The translations under genes and the position numbers were made by a program. A stretch of DNA of 5,395 bases from Bryobacteraceae bacterium. GTDB lineage: Bacteria; Acidobacteriota; Terriglobia; Bryobacterales; Bryobacteraceae. Of this stretch, positions 1 through 5,395 are shown piece after piece (position 1 is the stretch's first letter; the number at the start of each line of letters is the position of its first letter). The DNA is taken from contig JANXXV010000738.1 of assembly GCA_025350445.1 (NCBI GenBank), forward strand, positions 1 through 5,395, read 5' to 3'. A model generated the notes under the pieces. The model was given only the letters and a program-made list of their open reading frames with translations. It had not been told where the DNA came from and searched no databases.

Positions 1-1103
1 GCGCGAATGCCGATATCCCCCGCGACGCTCAGGTTGCCCGCAAGTTTGGCGCGGAAGGCATTGGCCTTTGCCGCACCGAACACATGTTCTTCGCCGAAGA
101 CCGTCTGCCGCACGTTGTGGCGATGATCCTCGCGAAGGACGAGAAGTCCCGCCGTGACGCACTGAAGAAACTCCTGCCCATGCAGCGCAAGGATTTCGCC
201 GGCCTCTTCACCGCCATGAACGGCTTTCCGGTGGTGATCCGCACGCTCGATCCGCCGCTCCACGAATTCCTGCCGAAGCGCGAGAACCTGATGGTGGACC
301 TGGCACGGCTGCCGCACGCCGGCATCAAAGACAAGAAGGAAATGTCGAGCCACTACAACATCCCGGTTGGCGAGTTGAAGAAGCGGCTACCCGAATTGCT
401 GCATCGGGTGGAAGAGCTGCACGAATTCAACCCCATGCTGGGCCACCGCGGCTGCCGGCTGGGCATCACGTATCCCGAGATCACGGAAATGCAAGCCCGC
501 GCTATCTTCGAAGCCGTGGTGCAGGTATCGAAGAAGGGCATCAAGGTCATCCCCGAAGTGATGATCCCGCTGATCGGCAGTGTTGCTGAATTCAAGAACC
601 AGAAGGATATTGTCCAAGCCGTAGCCAAGGAAGTTCTGGGCAATGCCGGTGTGAAGGTGAAGTACCTGATCGGGACGATGATTGAAATTCCGCGCGCCGC
701 GCTGACTGCCGATAAGGTAGCCACCGAGGCTGAATTCTTCAGCTTCGGCACCAACGATCTGACGCAGACCACGATGGGCCTTTCGCGCGACGATTATACG
801 AAGTTCCAGAAAGCCTACATGGACCTCAAGATCTTCAAGGACGATCCATTCGCCGTACTCGACCAGGAAGGTGTTGGCCAGTTGATCCAGCTTGCAGTGG
901 AGCGGGGACGTGCCGCGCGTCCGAATCTCGAAGTCGGCATCTGTGGAGAACACGGCGGCGAACCCAGCTCGGTGGAATTTTGCTATCGCATCGGAATGGA
1001 CTATGTGTCCTGCTCGCCTTATCGGGTACCCATCGCCCGGTTGGCCGCGGCTCAGGCGGCGATCAGCGGGAACGACAAAAGCGAAGTGGCTCGCACCGCG
1101 TAA
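1..1103 (+). CDS. ppdK: Pyruvate, phosphate dikinase, C-terminal part (5' end outside the window)
   Basis: Cytoplasmic enzyme interconverting pyruvate, ATP and phosphate with phosphoenolpyruvate, AMP and diphosphate (EC 2.7.9.1). The reading frame is already open at the left edge (first full codon at 3) and gives 366 residues ending in TAA at 1101-1103. This is the C-terminal PEP/pyruvate-binding TIM barrel; the nucleotide-binding and phosphohistidine domains lie upstream. Counting from the first full codon, visible active-site motifs are GLCRTEH (Arg24), [10 protein letters not shown] (Arg80), [12 protein letters not shown] (Glu228), FGTNDLTQ (Asn251, Asp252) and [12 protein letters not shown] (Cys314, the general acid/base cysteine). 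These match, from memory, Arg561, Arg617, Glu745, Asn768, Asp769 and Cys831 of the Clostridium symbiosum enzyme. All are intact, so the enzyme should be active. About 20 extra residues sit between HEFLP and [14 protein letters not shown] compared with that enzyme. The ATG at 84 is internal (Met28), not a start. PEP synthase is unlikely given the motif wording. Confidence 0.97.
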   Translation, partial: ANADIPRDAQVARKFGAEGIGLCRTEHMFFAEDRLPHVVAMILAKDEKSRRDALKKLLPMQRKDFAGLFTAMNGFPVVIRTLDPPLHEFLPKRENLMVDLARLPHAGIKDKKEMSSHYNIPVGELKKRLPELLHRVEELHEFNPMLGHRGCRLGITYPEITEMQARAIFEAVVQVSKKGIKVIPEVMIPLIGSVAEFKNQKDIVQAVAKEVLGNAGVKVKYLIGTMIEIPRAALTADKVATEAEFFSFGTNDLTQTTMGLSRDDYTKFQKAYMDLKIFKDDPFAVLDQEGVGQLIQLAVERGRAARPNLEVGICGEHGGEPSSVEFCYRIGMDYVSCSPYRVPIARLAAAQAAISGNDKSEVARTA

Positions 1104-1115
1104 TCTGAAAAAGCC

Positions 1116-1143
1116 AGGGGAATGGGCGCAAGCCTGTTCCCCT
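1116..1143. terminator. Convergent hairpin terminator between ppdK and the TPR gene
   Basis: Positions 1116-1127 pair with 1132-1143 in a 12-bp stem (AGGGGAA then TGGGC against GCCTG then TTCCCCT, with two G-T wobbles) closed by a GCAA tetraloop of the GNRA class. It begins 13 nt after the ppdK stop. On the + strand the stem is followed by only a short T-poor tail (TACTAAGG). On the - strand it is followed by GGC and then five T (1108-1112). It therefore fits a terminator for - strand transcripts at least as well as for ppdK, and is probably shared. Confidence 0.7.
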
Positions 1144-1321
1144 TACTAAGGCATTCCAGTCCAGGGTGCCAAAAAAACCTATACAACGCCTTTCTTAAGT
1201 TCCGTTGCAAGAAACCGCGGCAAAACTCAGCAGCAGCCAAAAAAGAGCACACTACCCGGCCTTGGAGAATTCCTCCTGGGCCACAACTTTCATGCAATCC
1301 TTCAAAATCGTCGCCACGCTA

Positions 1322-1443
1322 TCAGTGAACTATCGCCTGAGCCGCCAGTAACTCTCCAGCCATCTTAGATTGCAGCACGTCGAATTTTGCGTTCAGCGCC
1401 ATCGCCCTGTTCAGGAATCTTTTGGTGTCCTCCCGTTTCCCCC
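1322..1443 (-). other. Out-of-frame C-terminal tail of the TPR gene (one-base frameshift)
   Basis: If one C is removed from the five-C run at 1439-1443, the TPR frame continues past the stop at 1365 to a TGA at 1322-1324. The tail then reads KREDTKRFLN RAMALNAKFD and on to QAIVH, 38 residues after Gly398. Joined to the upstream residues it makes a complete 34-residue TPR (residues 385-418), with the usual small-residue and Ala-Leu spacing. The frame as given instead yields a basic, polar tail (ETGGHQKIPEQ and on) that does not look like a TPR. The restored protein would be 436 residues. Sequencing or assembly error in the homopolymer, a real mutation, or slippage are all possible. Confidence 0.8.
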
Positions 1444-2633
1444 AACGCCGCCGCAATCATTCCCGCGTGGTAATAGAAGGCCGGTTCAGGCGTTTCCAGC
1501 AGCATTGCTTTCGCAGCGGCCTTTTCTGCATCCTCGTATTTCTCGTTCTTATAGAGCGCCCAGCCGAGCGCATCGTACGTATAGATGTCTTTCCGGTAAT
1601 CCAATTCGGCCTGCGCAAGTTCCAGCGCGACCTCCAGATTCCTGTCGTGATCCGAATAAATCATCGACAGATTTCGATTTATCTTTTCATTGTTCGCGCG
1701 CATCAGCTTATAAATCACATCCATAAGCTGCATCTGTTTCGCCGCCTCGGCCTTTCGTCCCAGGAGGGAATAAAGGTCGCAAAGAGCGGCCGCATAGTCC
1801 GGCAGCGGCGTAATGGACTTGGCATGTTCGTAACTCGCAACCGCATCCGTGAGCTTCCCCTCGGCCGCAAACGCTTTGCCCAACCCGGCATAAGCCGCAT
1901 GTGACCCTGGAAAATAGCGCAGAGCCGATCGATAAGCATCCTCGGCTTCGTTCAACCGGCCTGTCTTAAAATGAATATTACCCAACTCCACCAGACACCA
2001 CGCAATGTTTTCCGGCGACGAACTGCCCGCGCGAATCGCAAGCTGCATAATTTCCACGGCGCCGTTCGGGTCGTTCGTCAGGAAGCGGTAATGCGCCGCC
2101 CGGTTGTAGCTGGAAAGATCGGGCCGCAGGTCGACCATCTTCTGGAACGCATCCGCGCCTTGCTCGTATTCCCCCCTCTCGACGGACGCATCGCCCAGCG
2201 TTCCCCAGTTCCACGGATCGGAAGGGTGCAGCCGGATTAGCTCACGCGAGGATTCAACCGCTTTTTGAAATTGATGGTACTCAAGCTGAATTTCGGTGCA
2301 AAGCCGGCGGGCTTCATAATTCTGGGGGTCTGCCGCGATTACCGCGTTCACCAGGGTCGATGCCCGATCGATATAGCTGAAATCGGTGGTCTCCCGCATC
2401 TTTTGCACGTAGGCTCCGGCGAGCAATACTTTGTAGTGCGGGTTACCCGCCTTCAAGAGAACGATTTTCTGAAGATACGCAATCCGATCGTCCGTCTTCA
2501 GCCGCGCCACGCGGCCTTCAACAGCGCGGTCTTCAAATAAAGAGGCCGCACGGTCCGGAGCCCCGGTCTGCGCCGCCGCGGAAATTACGCATAGCAGCGC
2601 CGGTACAACGTTGCCCAACTTGAAGAATCTCAT
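1365..2633 (-). CDS. Exported tetratricopeptide (TPR) repeat protein, C-terminus frameshifted
   Basis: As read this is 422 residues. I chose the ATG at 2631-2633 because it opens a signal peptide (MRFFKLGNVVPALLCVISAA, cleavage near AAA-QTG, residues 19-22) and lies just past the terminator of the preceding gene. The longer in-frame start at 2726 would run back through that terminator and into DUF4331 coding sequence. TPR-like units are visible at about residues 140-172, 174-207, 211-244 (LGNIHFKTGRLNEAEDAYRS), 245-278, 280-310 and 351-384 (ALGWALYKNEKYEDAEKAA). A further unit starting at 385 is broken by a frameshift in the G run at residues 398-399. TPRs form helical protein-binding scaffolds; the partner is unknown, and the signal peptide suggests a periplasmic or surface role. 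No good Shine-Dalgarno precedes the start (CCCTCTACT then ATG). It follows the DUF4331 gene in the same direction and may share its transcript by read-through. Confidence 0.85.
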   Translation of the reverse strand: MRFFKLGNVVPALLCVISAAAQTGAPDRAASLFEDRAVEGRVARLKTDDRIAYLQKIVLLKAGNPHYKVLLAGAYVQKMRETTDFSYIDRASTLVNAVIAADPQNYEARRLCTEIQLEYHQFQKAVESSRELIRLHPSDPWNWGTLGDASVERGEYEQGADAFQKMVDLRPDLSSYNRAAHYRFLTNDPNGAVEIMQLAIRAGSSSPENIAWCLVELGNIHFKTGRLNEAEDAYRSALRYFPGSHAAYAGLGKAFAAEGKLTDAVASYEHAKSITPLPDYAAALCDLYSLLGRKAEAAKQMQLMDVIYKLMRANNEKINRNLSMIYSDHDRNLEVALELAQAELDYRKDIYTYDALGWALYKNEKYEDAEKAAAKAMLLETPEPAFYYHAGMIAAALGETGGHQKIPEQGDGAERKIRRAAI

Positions 2634-2650
2634 AGTAGAGGGAACCGCAA

Positions 2651-2690
2651 AAAGAAAAAAGGCCGCTTGCTGGTAGTACAGGCGGCCTTT
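2651..2690 (-). terminator. Intrinsic terminator after the DUF4331 gene
   Basis: On the - strand AAAGGCCGC (2690-2682) pairs with GCGGCCTTT (2666-2658). The stem extends by three more pairs (2681-2679 with 2669-2667, one wobble), leaving a 9-nt loop. It is followed at once by a T-rich run: T6 including the stem T's, then C, then more T. It begins 8 nt after the DUF4331 stop (2699-2701) and ends about 18 nt before the TPR start. This is a classical rho-independent terminator in the orientation of the gene cluster, so the TPR gene needs read-through or its own promoter. Confidence 0.9.
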
Positions 2691-2698
2691 GGCTAATG

Positions 2699-4288
2699 TT
2701 AATTTACAGGACAGGTACCGGTGCAACCGGGTTCGCCGGGATCCACGTGACGCGAATCCCGGCCGCTGACCGCGAAACCCATATAAGGGAATGTTTCCTG
2801 ATACGGCTGGTCCTTCGTATTCACACCGTCACCCAGAAAATGGTGGATCGATGCCGGGTTGTTGAATGGCGGAGCTTTAACCAGAACCCCCATGACTACC
2901 CGAAGCGAAATGTCGGTGACGTCGTCGGAAACTCTGCGGCCGTTTGGATAACCAGCCCCATCGCCTGCGAGCAGGCCAAGCCTTCTGCGAGACGCTTGGG
3001 CTGTCGGACCAACTCCGACATTCAATCGCAGCAGGTCGGCGATCGGTCCGGCTGGACTGCCAGCCGCCGCAATCGGAGGAGCATAGGTCAACAACGGCAA
3101 CAGATCCAACCTGGGCGGAGTGGGAATCGGCAGAGCTCCTTCTCCGAACAATCTTTCGTACGCCGCATTCAACACGCGGGCCAGAAGCGGATCAAGCGCA
3201 AAATTCTTGAATTGCGTATCGTCCACCGGATTGCTCATACTCCACTTGTCCTTGGAGCCCGTTCCGATAATCAGTTCGTTGATCAACGGATTCCCCATCC
3301 GCTGGATCTGCCGGAACTGGCCGGCGCTCTGCGCCGGGTCGGGAGATCTGCGAACGGTAATTTGCGGCCGGGACGTCGTTCCCCACGCCCCGATCGTCGC
3401 GGCCAAATCGGTCGCTGCCAGGACAGTGCCGGTTCGCGTCACCATAGCGATGGGCACCTCGATCGCGATTGTATTTACGTTGTAACCGGACACGTTATCG
3501 GGCGCATAATTCACCGTGTCATTGGCATCCTGGGCGGGCGTCAGCACCCCCGGAACACCGGACGGAAATGCGCCCGCTCTTAGGTTGAATGTATCGAACG
3601 CGGCTCCTAGGTCGATATAGAACGGATCGTAAACCGTCCCAGCGAAAACGCGAATGCCATTACCGAGGCTGAAAATGCCTTGTTTCGCAAGCGCCGGATA
3701 GTTTGGCATCGTACGCGGACCGATGTTCGTCGGAACGGCAAACAACGGATTGGCGGTGGCGTTTACCAAGGCGGTCGAGACCCCATTCTTGACCATTGTC
3801 ACTGTGTATTTCTGCCTGAAGCTGAGGCCGGCCGAGCCGGGCCCGTCAAGCGCGGTGATGGCGGGCGGAATAATTAGCGTGCCCGGTGCGATCGGAGTCG
3901 GCGAGTCCGCCGGAGCTAAGATGCCATTGAGGGCGCCCGCAAAACCCTGGAACAACCCAGGGGCCCGGATTTCAGTCTGAAACCTAATATTGAAAGTAAC
4001 GTTCTCGAGGGCGCTATTGGTGTTGTCGATCTTGATGGAATACAAAATATCCGGATCGAATGGGAAGTAATTAGGCCCGTTGCCTGGATCTAATAGTGGA
4101 TCGACGTTCAAAATAAACGTGACCTTGGTTGGATCGTCATAGCTGACAAAAGCGAAAAAATCCGTGATGTCGGCCAAGCGGTCCAACGCGGTCAATGGGG
4201 CTTCCCTGTGGCTCGCCGCGAATGTCACTGAAGGCGAAGCCATAACGAACGACAAAGCAAAAACCAATCCTGTTCTCAGCTTATGCAT
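2699..4288 (-). CDS. Secreted DUF4331 family protein
   Basis: 529 residues. The ATG at 4286-4288 is supported by a Shine-Dalgarno AAGGGAGG (4306-4299) 10 nt upstream. The N-terminus is a signal peptide (basic HKLR, hydrophobic GLVFALSFVMA, cleavage near VTFA-AS, residues 24/25), so the product is exported. The mature protein starts with the family signature ASHREAPLTALDRLADITDFFAF (residues 25-47, His27 onward), followed by DPDILYSIKIDN (78-89) and FRQKYTVTM (157-165). Then come DPFYIDLGAAFDTFN (221-235), GYNVNTIAIEVPI (268-280), RMGNPLINELIIG (330-342), GRRVSDDVTDISLR (450-463) and the terminal GDGVNTKDQPYQETFPY (486-502). All are typical of DUF4331 and the protein appears full length. A short tail after residue 505 has two cysteines (522, 526). 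The family has no established biochemical function that I know of. It is the second gene after the PEP-CTERM gene, with a 3-nt gap, and is followed by a strong terminator. Confidence 0.93.
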   Translation of the reverse strand: MHKLRTGLVFALSFVMASPSVTFAASHREAPLTALDRLADITDFFAFVSYDDPTKVTFILNVDPLLDPGNGPNYFPFDPDILYSIKIDNTNSALENVTFNIRFQTEIRAPGLFQGFAGALNGILAPADSPTPIAPGTLIIPPAITALDGPGSAGLSFRQKYTVTMVKNGVSTALVNATANPLFAVPTNIGPRTMPNYPALAKQGIFSLGNGIRVFAGTVYDPFYIDLGAAFDTFNLRAGAFPSGVPGVLTPAQDANDTVNYAPDNVSGYNVNTIAIEVPIAMVTRTGTVLAATDLAATIGAWGTTSRPQITVRRSPDPAQSAGQFRQIQRMGNPLINELIIGTGSKDKWSMSNPVDDTQFKNFALDPLLARVLNAAYERLFGEGALPIPTPPRLDLLPLLTYAPPIAAAGSPAGPIADLLRLNVGVGPTAQASRRRLGLLAGDGAGYPNGRRVSDDVTDISLRVVMGVLVKAPPFNNPASIHHFLGDGVNTKDQPYQETFPYMGFAVSGRDSRHVDPGEPGCTGTCPVN

Positions 4289-4291
4289 CGA

Positions 4292-5026
4292 CTAAAATCC
4301 TCCCTTCCGAATAGTCTTCTTCCTGCGCCACAACAGAAGCCCGATTCCCGCCGGACACAGCAGAGCAAGTGTGCCCGGTTCCGGAATAACATTCGCCTGA
4401 ATTTCATTCACCTGAATCCCAAAGCTTGTCACTGCGGCCGTTCCCACCGTTCCCGCGACCGCACTGAAGTCCCCGGTGATGCCTACCAGAGTTTGCGCCG
4501 CAAAACTCACCGAATCCGTGCTTTGCGGCGGTATTCCATCCAGTGCGAAAGTCCCCGGATTAGAGGAAGCCAGTGAAGTTGGGCAAGTGCCGTTCGCCGC
4601 CAGCGCGGCTCCCAGGCAAATCGTTTCGATCCCGGTCACTCCTCCGTCAAGTGCAGCGGTACCGCCGTTTTGAGTCAACGTGCTGCCGCCGATCGGGTTG
4701 CCCAGAGCCAGCGGGTTGACATTGAATCCGAGCCGGGCTTCCAATGACTGCCCATTGCTTGCGCTCGCATTCAGCGTGAACAGCAAACCGGGCCCGAACA
4801 CCATCGTGATTGGACTCACGGTAATCAGACCCGGTAAAATCGCAGTCGATCCAGTAGCCGCCGGCAATATTTGAAAGCCGGAAAACTGCTGATCGTTCAC
4901 CGAACATCCCATCGTCAGCGCCTGATAACTCGCGTACGAGCCGGAAACACACGGTACAATCGGCGCTGCTGAACCAATCGAAAGGGCAGCAAGCGCTGCC
5001 CCGGTTAACCATATAAGTGCTTTCAT
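4292..5026 (-). CDS. PEP-CTERM sorting domain protein (exosortase substrate)
   Basis: 244 residues; ATG at 5024-5026 with GGGGAG (5037-5032) 5 nt upstream. It has the tripartite layout of an exosortase substrate. First is a signal peptide (MKALIWLTGAALAALSIGSA, cleavage about residue 20-21). Next is a small-residue-rich, Ser/Thr/Asn/Gly-rich secreted body. Last is a C-terminal sorting signal: VIPEPGT (213-219), a hydrophobic segment (about 218-233) and a basic cluster RRKK (234-237). In known systems exosortase (EpsH/XrtA type) cuts near the PEP motif at the inner membrane, releasing the protein for surface or extracellular-matrix display. Cys26 and Cys41 in the N-terminal PCVSG and MGCSVNDQQFSGF segments, and Cys137 and Cys148, could form disulfides. 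The N-terminal segment resembles a type I recall in other acidobacterial PEP-CTERM proteins. The specific role is unknown and no exosortase gene is in the window. Its last codons contain the ribosome binding site of the DUF4331 gene. Confidence 0.9.
   Translation of the reverse strand: MKALIWLTGAALAALSIGSAAPIVPCVSGSYASYQALTMGCSVNDQQFSGFQILPAATGSTAILPGLITVSPITMVFGPGLLFTLNASASNGQSLEARLGFNVNPLALGNPIGGSTLTQNGGTAALDGGVTGIETICLGAALAANGTCPTSLASSNPGTFALDGIPPQSTDSVSFAAQTLVGITGDFSAVAGTVGTAAVTSFGIQVNEIQANVIPEPGTLALLCPAGIGLLLWRRKKTIRKGGF
4299..4306 (-). promoter_or_regulatory. Ribosome binding site of the DUF4331 gene inside the PEP-CTERM gene
   Basis: AAGGGAGG on the - strand falls within the last codons of the PEP-CTERM gene (for ...RKGGF, stop) and is 10 nt from the DUF4331 ATG, counted from GGAGG. 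Stop and start are separated by 3 nt. Ribosomes finishing the first gene would be placed on this site, which suggests translational coupling. Confidence 0.75.
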
Positions 5027-5101
5027 CCGCTCTCCCCATCCAACGAATTTGAGCGAAGGGCAACGTACGCCAACCGTTCCCTCGCGCCTTACGCCACTCC
5101 C

Positions 5102-5162
5102 CGTACTGGGAAATAAAGACTCGTACCCTTCCTAAGTGTTTCTACGTATCCAAAGCCTAAGT
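5102..5162 (-). promoter_or_regulatory. Candidate operator region upstream of the PEP-CTERM gene
   Basis: On the + strand CGTAC followed by CCTAAGT occurs at 5122-5137, and CGTA followed by CCTAAGT at 5145-5162, giving an imperfect direct repeat offset by 23-25 bp. TACGTA (5143-5148) is a perfect palindrome, and another CGTAC lies at 5102-5106. The cluster sits about 75-135 bp upstream of the PEP-CTERM start. Such spacing suits binding of an activator or response regulator dimer. A weak sigma-70-like pair on the - strand, TTGGCT (5182-5177) and TAGGCT (5159-5154) with a 17-bp spacer, overlaps it. The regulator is not identified. Confidence 0.3.
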
Positions 5163-5263
5163 AGATTGACGCATCGAGCCAAAAGCGAAAAAATAAGATG
5201 GGCCACGGCTTCGCCCCGTCCGCGTAGCCAGCGCCACTCAGCAAAATCATTCCGCCGCCTGCG

Positions 5264-5273
5264 TTGCTATACT
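5264..5273 (+). promoter_or_regulatory. Extended -10 promoter for the right-edge gene
   Basis: TTGCTATACT contains TGC directly before TATACT (5268-5273), an extended -10 element five of six bases matched to TATAAT. No good -35 is seen 17-18 bp upstream (AATCAT region), as is common for extended -10 promoters. Transcription would begin near 5280, giving a leader of about 65 nt before the ATG at 5346. Confidence 0.55.
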
Positions 5274-5345
5274 CTATGGAAGGGTCAAAATAACTGTATC
5301 TGTGTACCCGGCTAGCGTACCCGACCCAGAGAAAGGACATCATCG

Positions 5346-5395
5346 ATGAACTCACCCAAAATCAAAGTCGTCGAAGCCCCGGCGCGTGTAGAAAG
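5346..5395 (+). CDS. Start of an unidentified gene (3' end outside the window)
   Basis: The ATG at 5346-5348 is preceded by AAAGGA (5332-5337) with an 8-nt spacer and by a plausible extended -10 promoter about 75 bp upstream. The 16 complete codons read MNSPKIKVVEAPARVE and remain open at the right edge. There is no signal peptide, so the product looks cytoplasmic. The fragment is too short to assign a family. It is transcribed divergently from the PEP-CTERM gene. Confidence 0.6.
   Translation, partial: MNSPKIKVVEAPARVE

Larger units (their letters stand above)
5027..5345. other. Divergent intergenic region between the PEP-CTERM gene and the right-edge gene
   Basis: These 319 bases hold no gene I can support. 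The left half, next to the PEP-CTERM start, contains a cluster of CGTA and CCTAAGT motifs. A weak 4-bp hairpin (5200-5203 with 5213-5216) is followed on the - strand by a T-rich stretch. The right half has an extended -10 promoter for the + strand gene, and a 7-bp direct repeat GTACCCG at 5304-5310 and 5317-5323 in its leader. An 88-codon open frame on the - strand (5089-5355) crosses the region but has no ribosome binding site and no recognisable family. Confidence 0.6.

Noticed and set aside
387..953. 188-codon - strand open frame opposite ppdK
   Set aside because: It is antisense to fully conserved dikinase motifs and has no recognisable family.
1151..1178. Short hairpin GGCA...TGCC next to a run of seven A
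   Set aside because: The stem is only 4 bp and the T-run precedes the hairpin on the - strand, so it does not fit an intrinsic terminator in either direction.
1252..1321. In-frame peptide on the - strand reading SVATILKDCMKVVAQEEFSK then AG and a stop
   Set aside because: It looks coding-like, with a possible 13-codon ORF starting at 1293 behind AAGGA. However, it is in a third frame relative to the TPR gene, is blocked upstream by a TAG, and is too short to support as a gene or gene remnant.
2634..2726. N-terminal extension of the TPR protein to the ATG at 2726
   Set aside because: It would be translated through the DUF4331 terminator and overlap the DUF4331 3' end, and would bury the clear signal peptide that begins at 2633.
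2696..3583. Long + strand open frame (295 codons) opposite the DUF4331 gene
   Set aside because: It is a shadow of the DUF4331 coding frame: arginine- and serine-rich composition, no domain and no ribosome binding site. The - strand frame has family motifs throughout.
5200..5216. GGGC/GCCC hairpin followed on the - strand by a T-rich stretch
   Set aside because: The 4-bp stem with a 9-nt loop is too weak to call a terminator, and no gene lies just upstream of it on that strand.
5089..5355. 88-codon open frame on the - strand upstream of the PEP-CTERM gene
   Set aside because: It has no Shine-Dalgarno, no recognisable family, overlaps the start of the + strand gene, and covers the promoter and motif-rich intergenic region.

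Overview
The window looks like chromosomal DNA of a Gram-negative soil or environmental bacterium, most likely an acidobacterium of the Solibacter/Bryobacter type. That placement is an inference from the gene mix: pyruvate phosphate dikinase, a PEP-CTERM exosortase substrate, a DUF4331 protein and a secreted TPR protein. No marker gene for taxonomy is present. No tRNA, rRNA, CRISPR array, insertion sequence or other mobile element is visible.

Layout. (1) Positions 1-1103, + strand: the C-terminal PEP/pyruvate domain of pyruvate phosphate dikinase, cut by the left edge. (2) 1104-1321: a short convergent intergenic region with a strong GNRA-capped hairpin that can end transcripts from both sides. 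(3) 1322-2633, - strand: an exported TPR-repeat protein. Its last TPR is broken by a one-base frameshift in a run of five C (five G on the coding strand). (4) 2651-2690: a textbook intrinsic terminator facing the same way. (5) 2699-4288, - strand: a secreted DUF4331 protein. (6) 4292-5026, - strand: a small secreted PEP-CTERM protein, 3 nt upstream of the DUF4331 gene. (7) 5027-5345: a divergent intergenic region with an extended -10 promoter for the + strand and a cluster of repeated CGTA/CCTAAGT motifs in front of the PEP-CTERM gene. (8) 5346-5395, + strand: the first 16 codons of another gene that runs off the right edge.

How the genes fit together. The three - strand genes are co-oriented and all three products carry export signals. 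The PEP-CTERM and DUF4331 genes look translationally coupled. The TPR gene follows after a terminator with no obvious promoter or ribosome binding site of its own, so its expression probably depends on read-through or on a promoter inside the DUF4331 gene. The likely theme is an extracytoplasmic or surface-protein module of unknown function. The dikinase is an unrelated central-metabolism gene that converges on it. I see no clear evidence of a wholly new system. The best leads are the PEP-CTERM/DUF4331/TPR cassette, the terminator inside it, and the frameshift.
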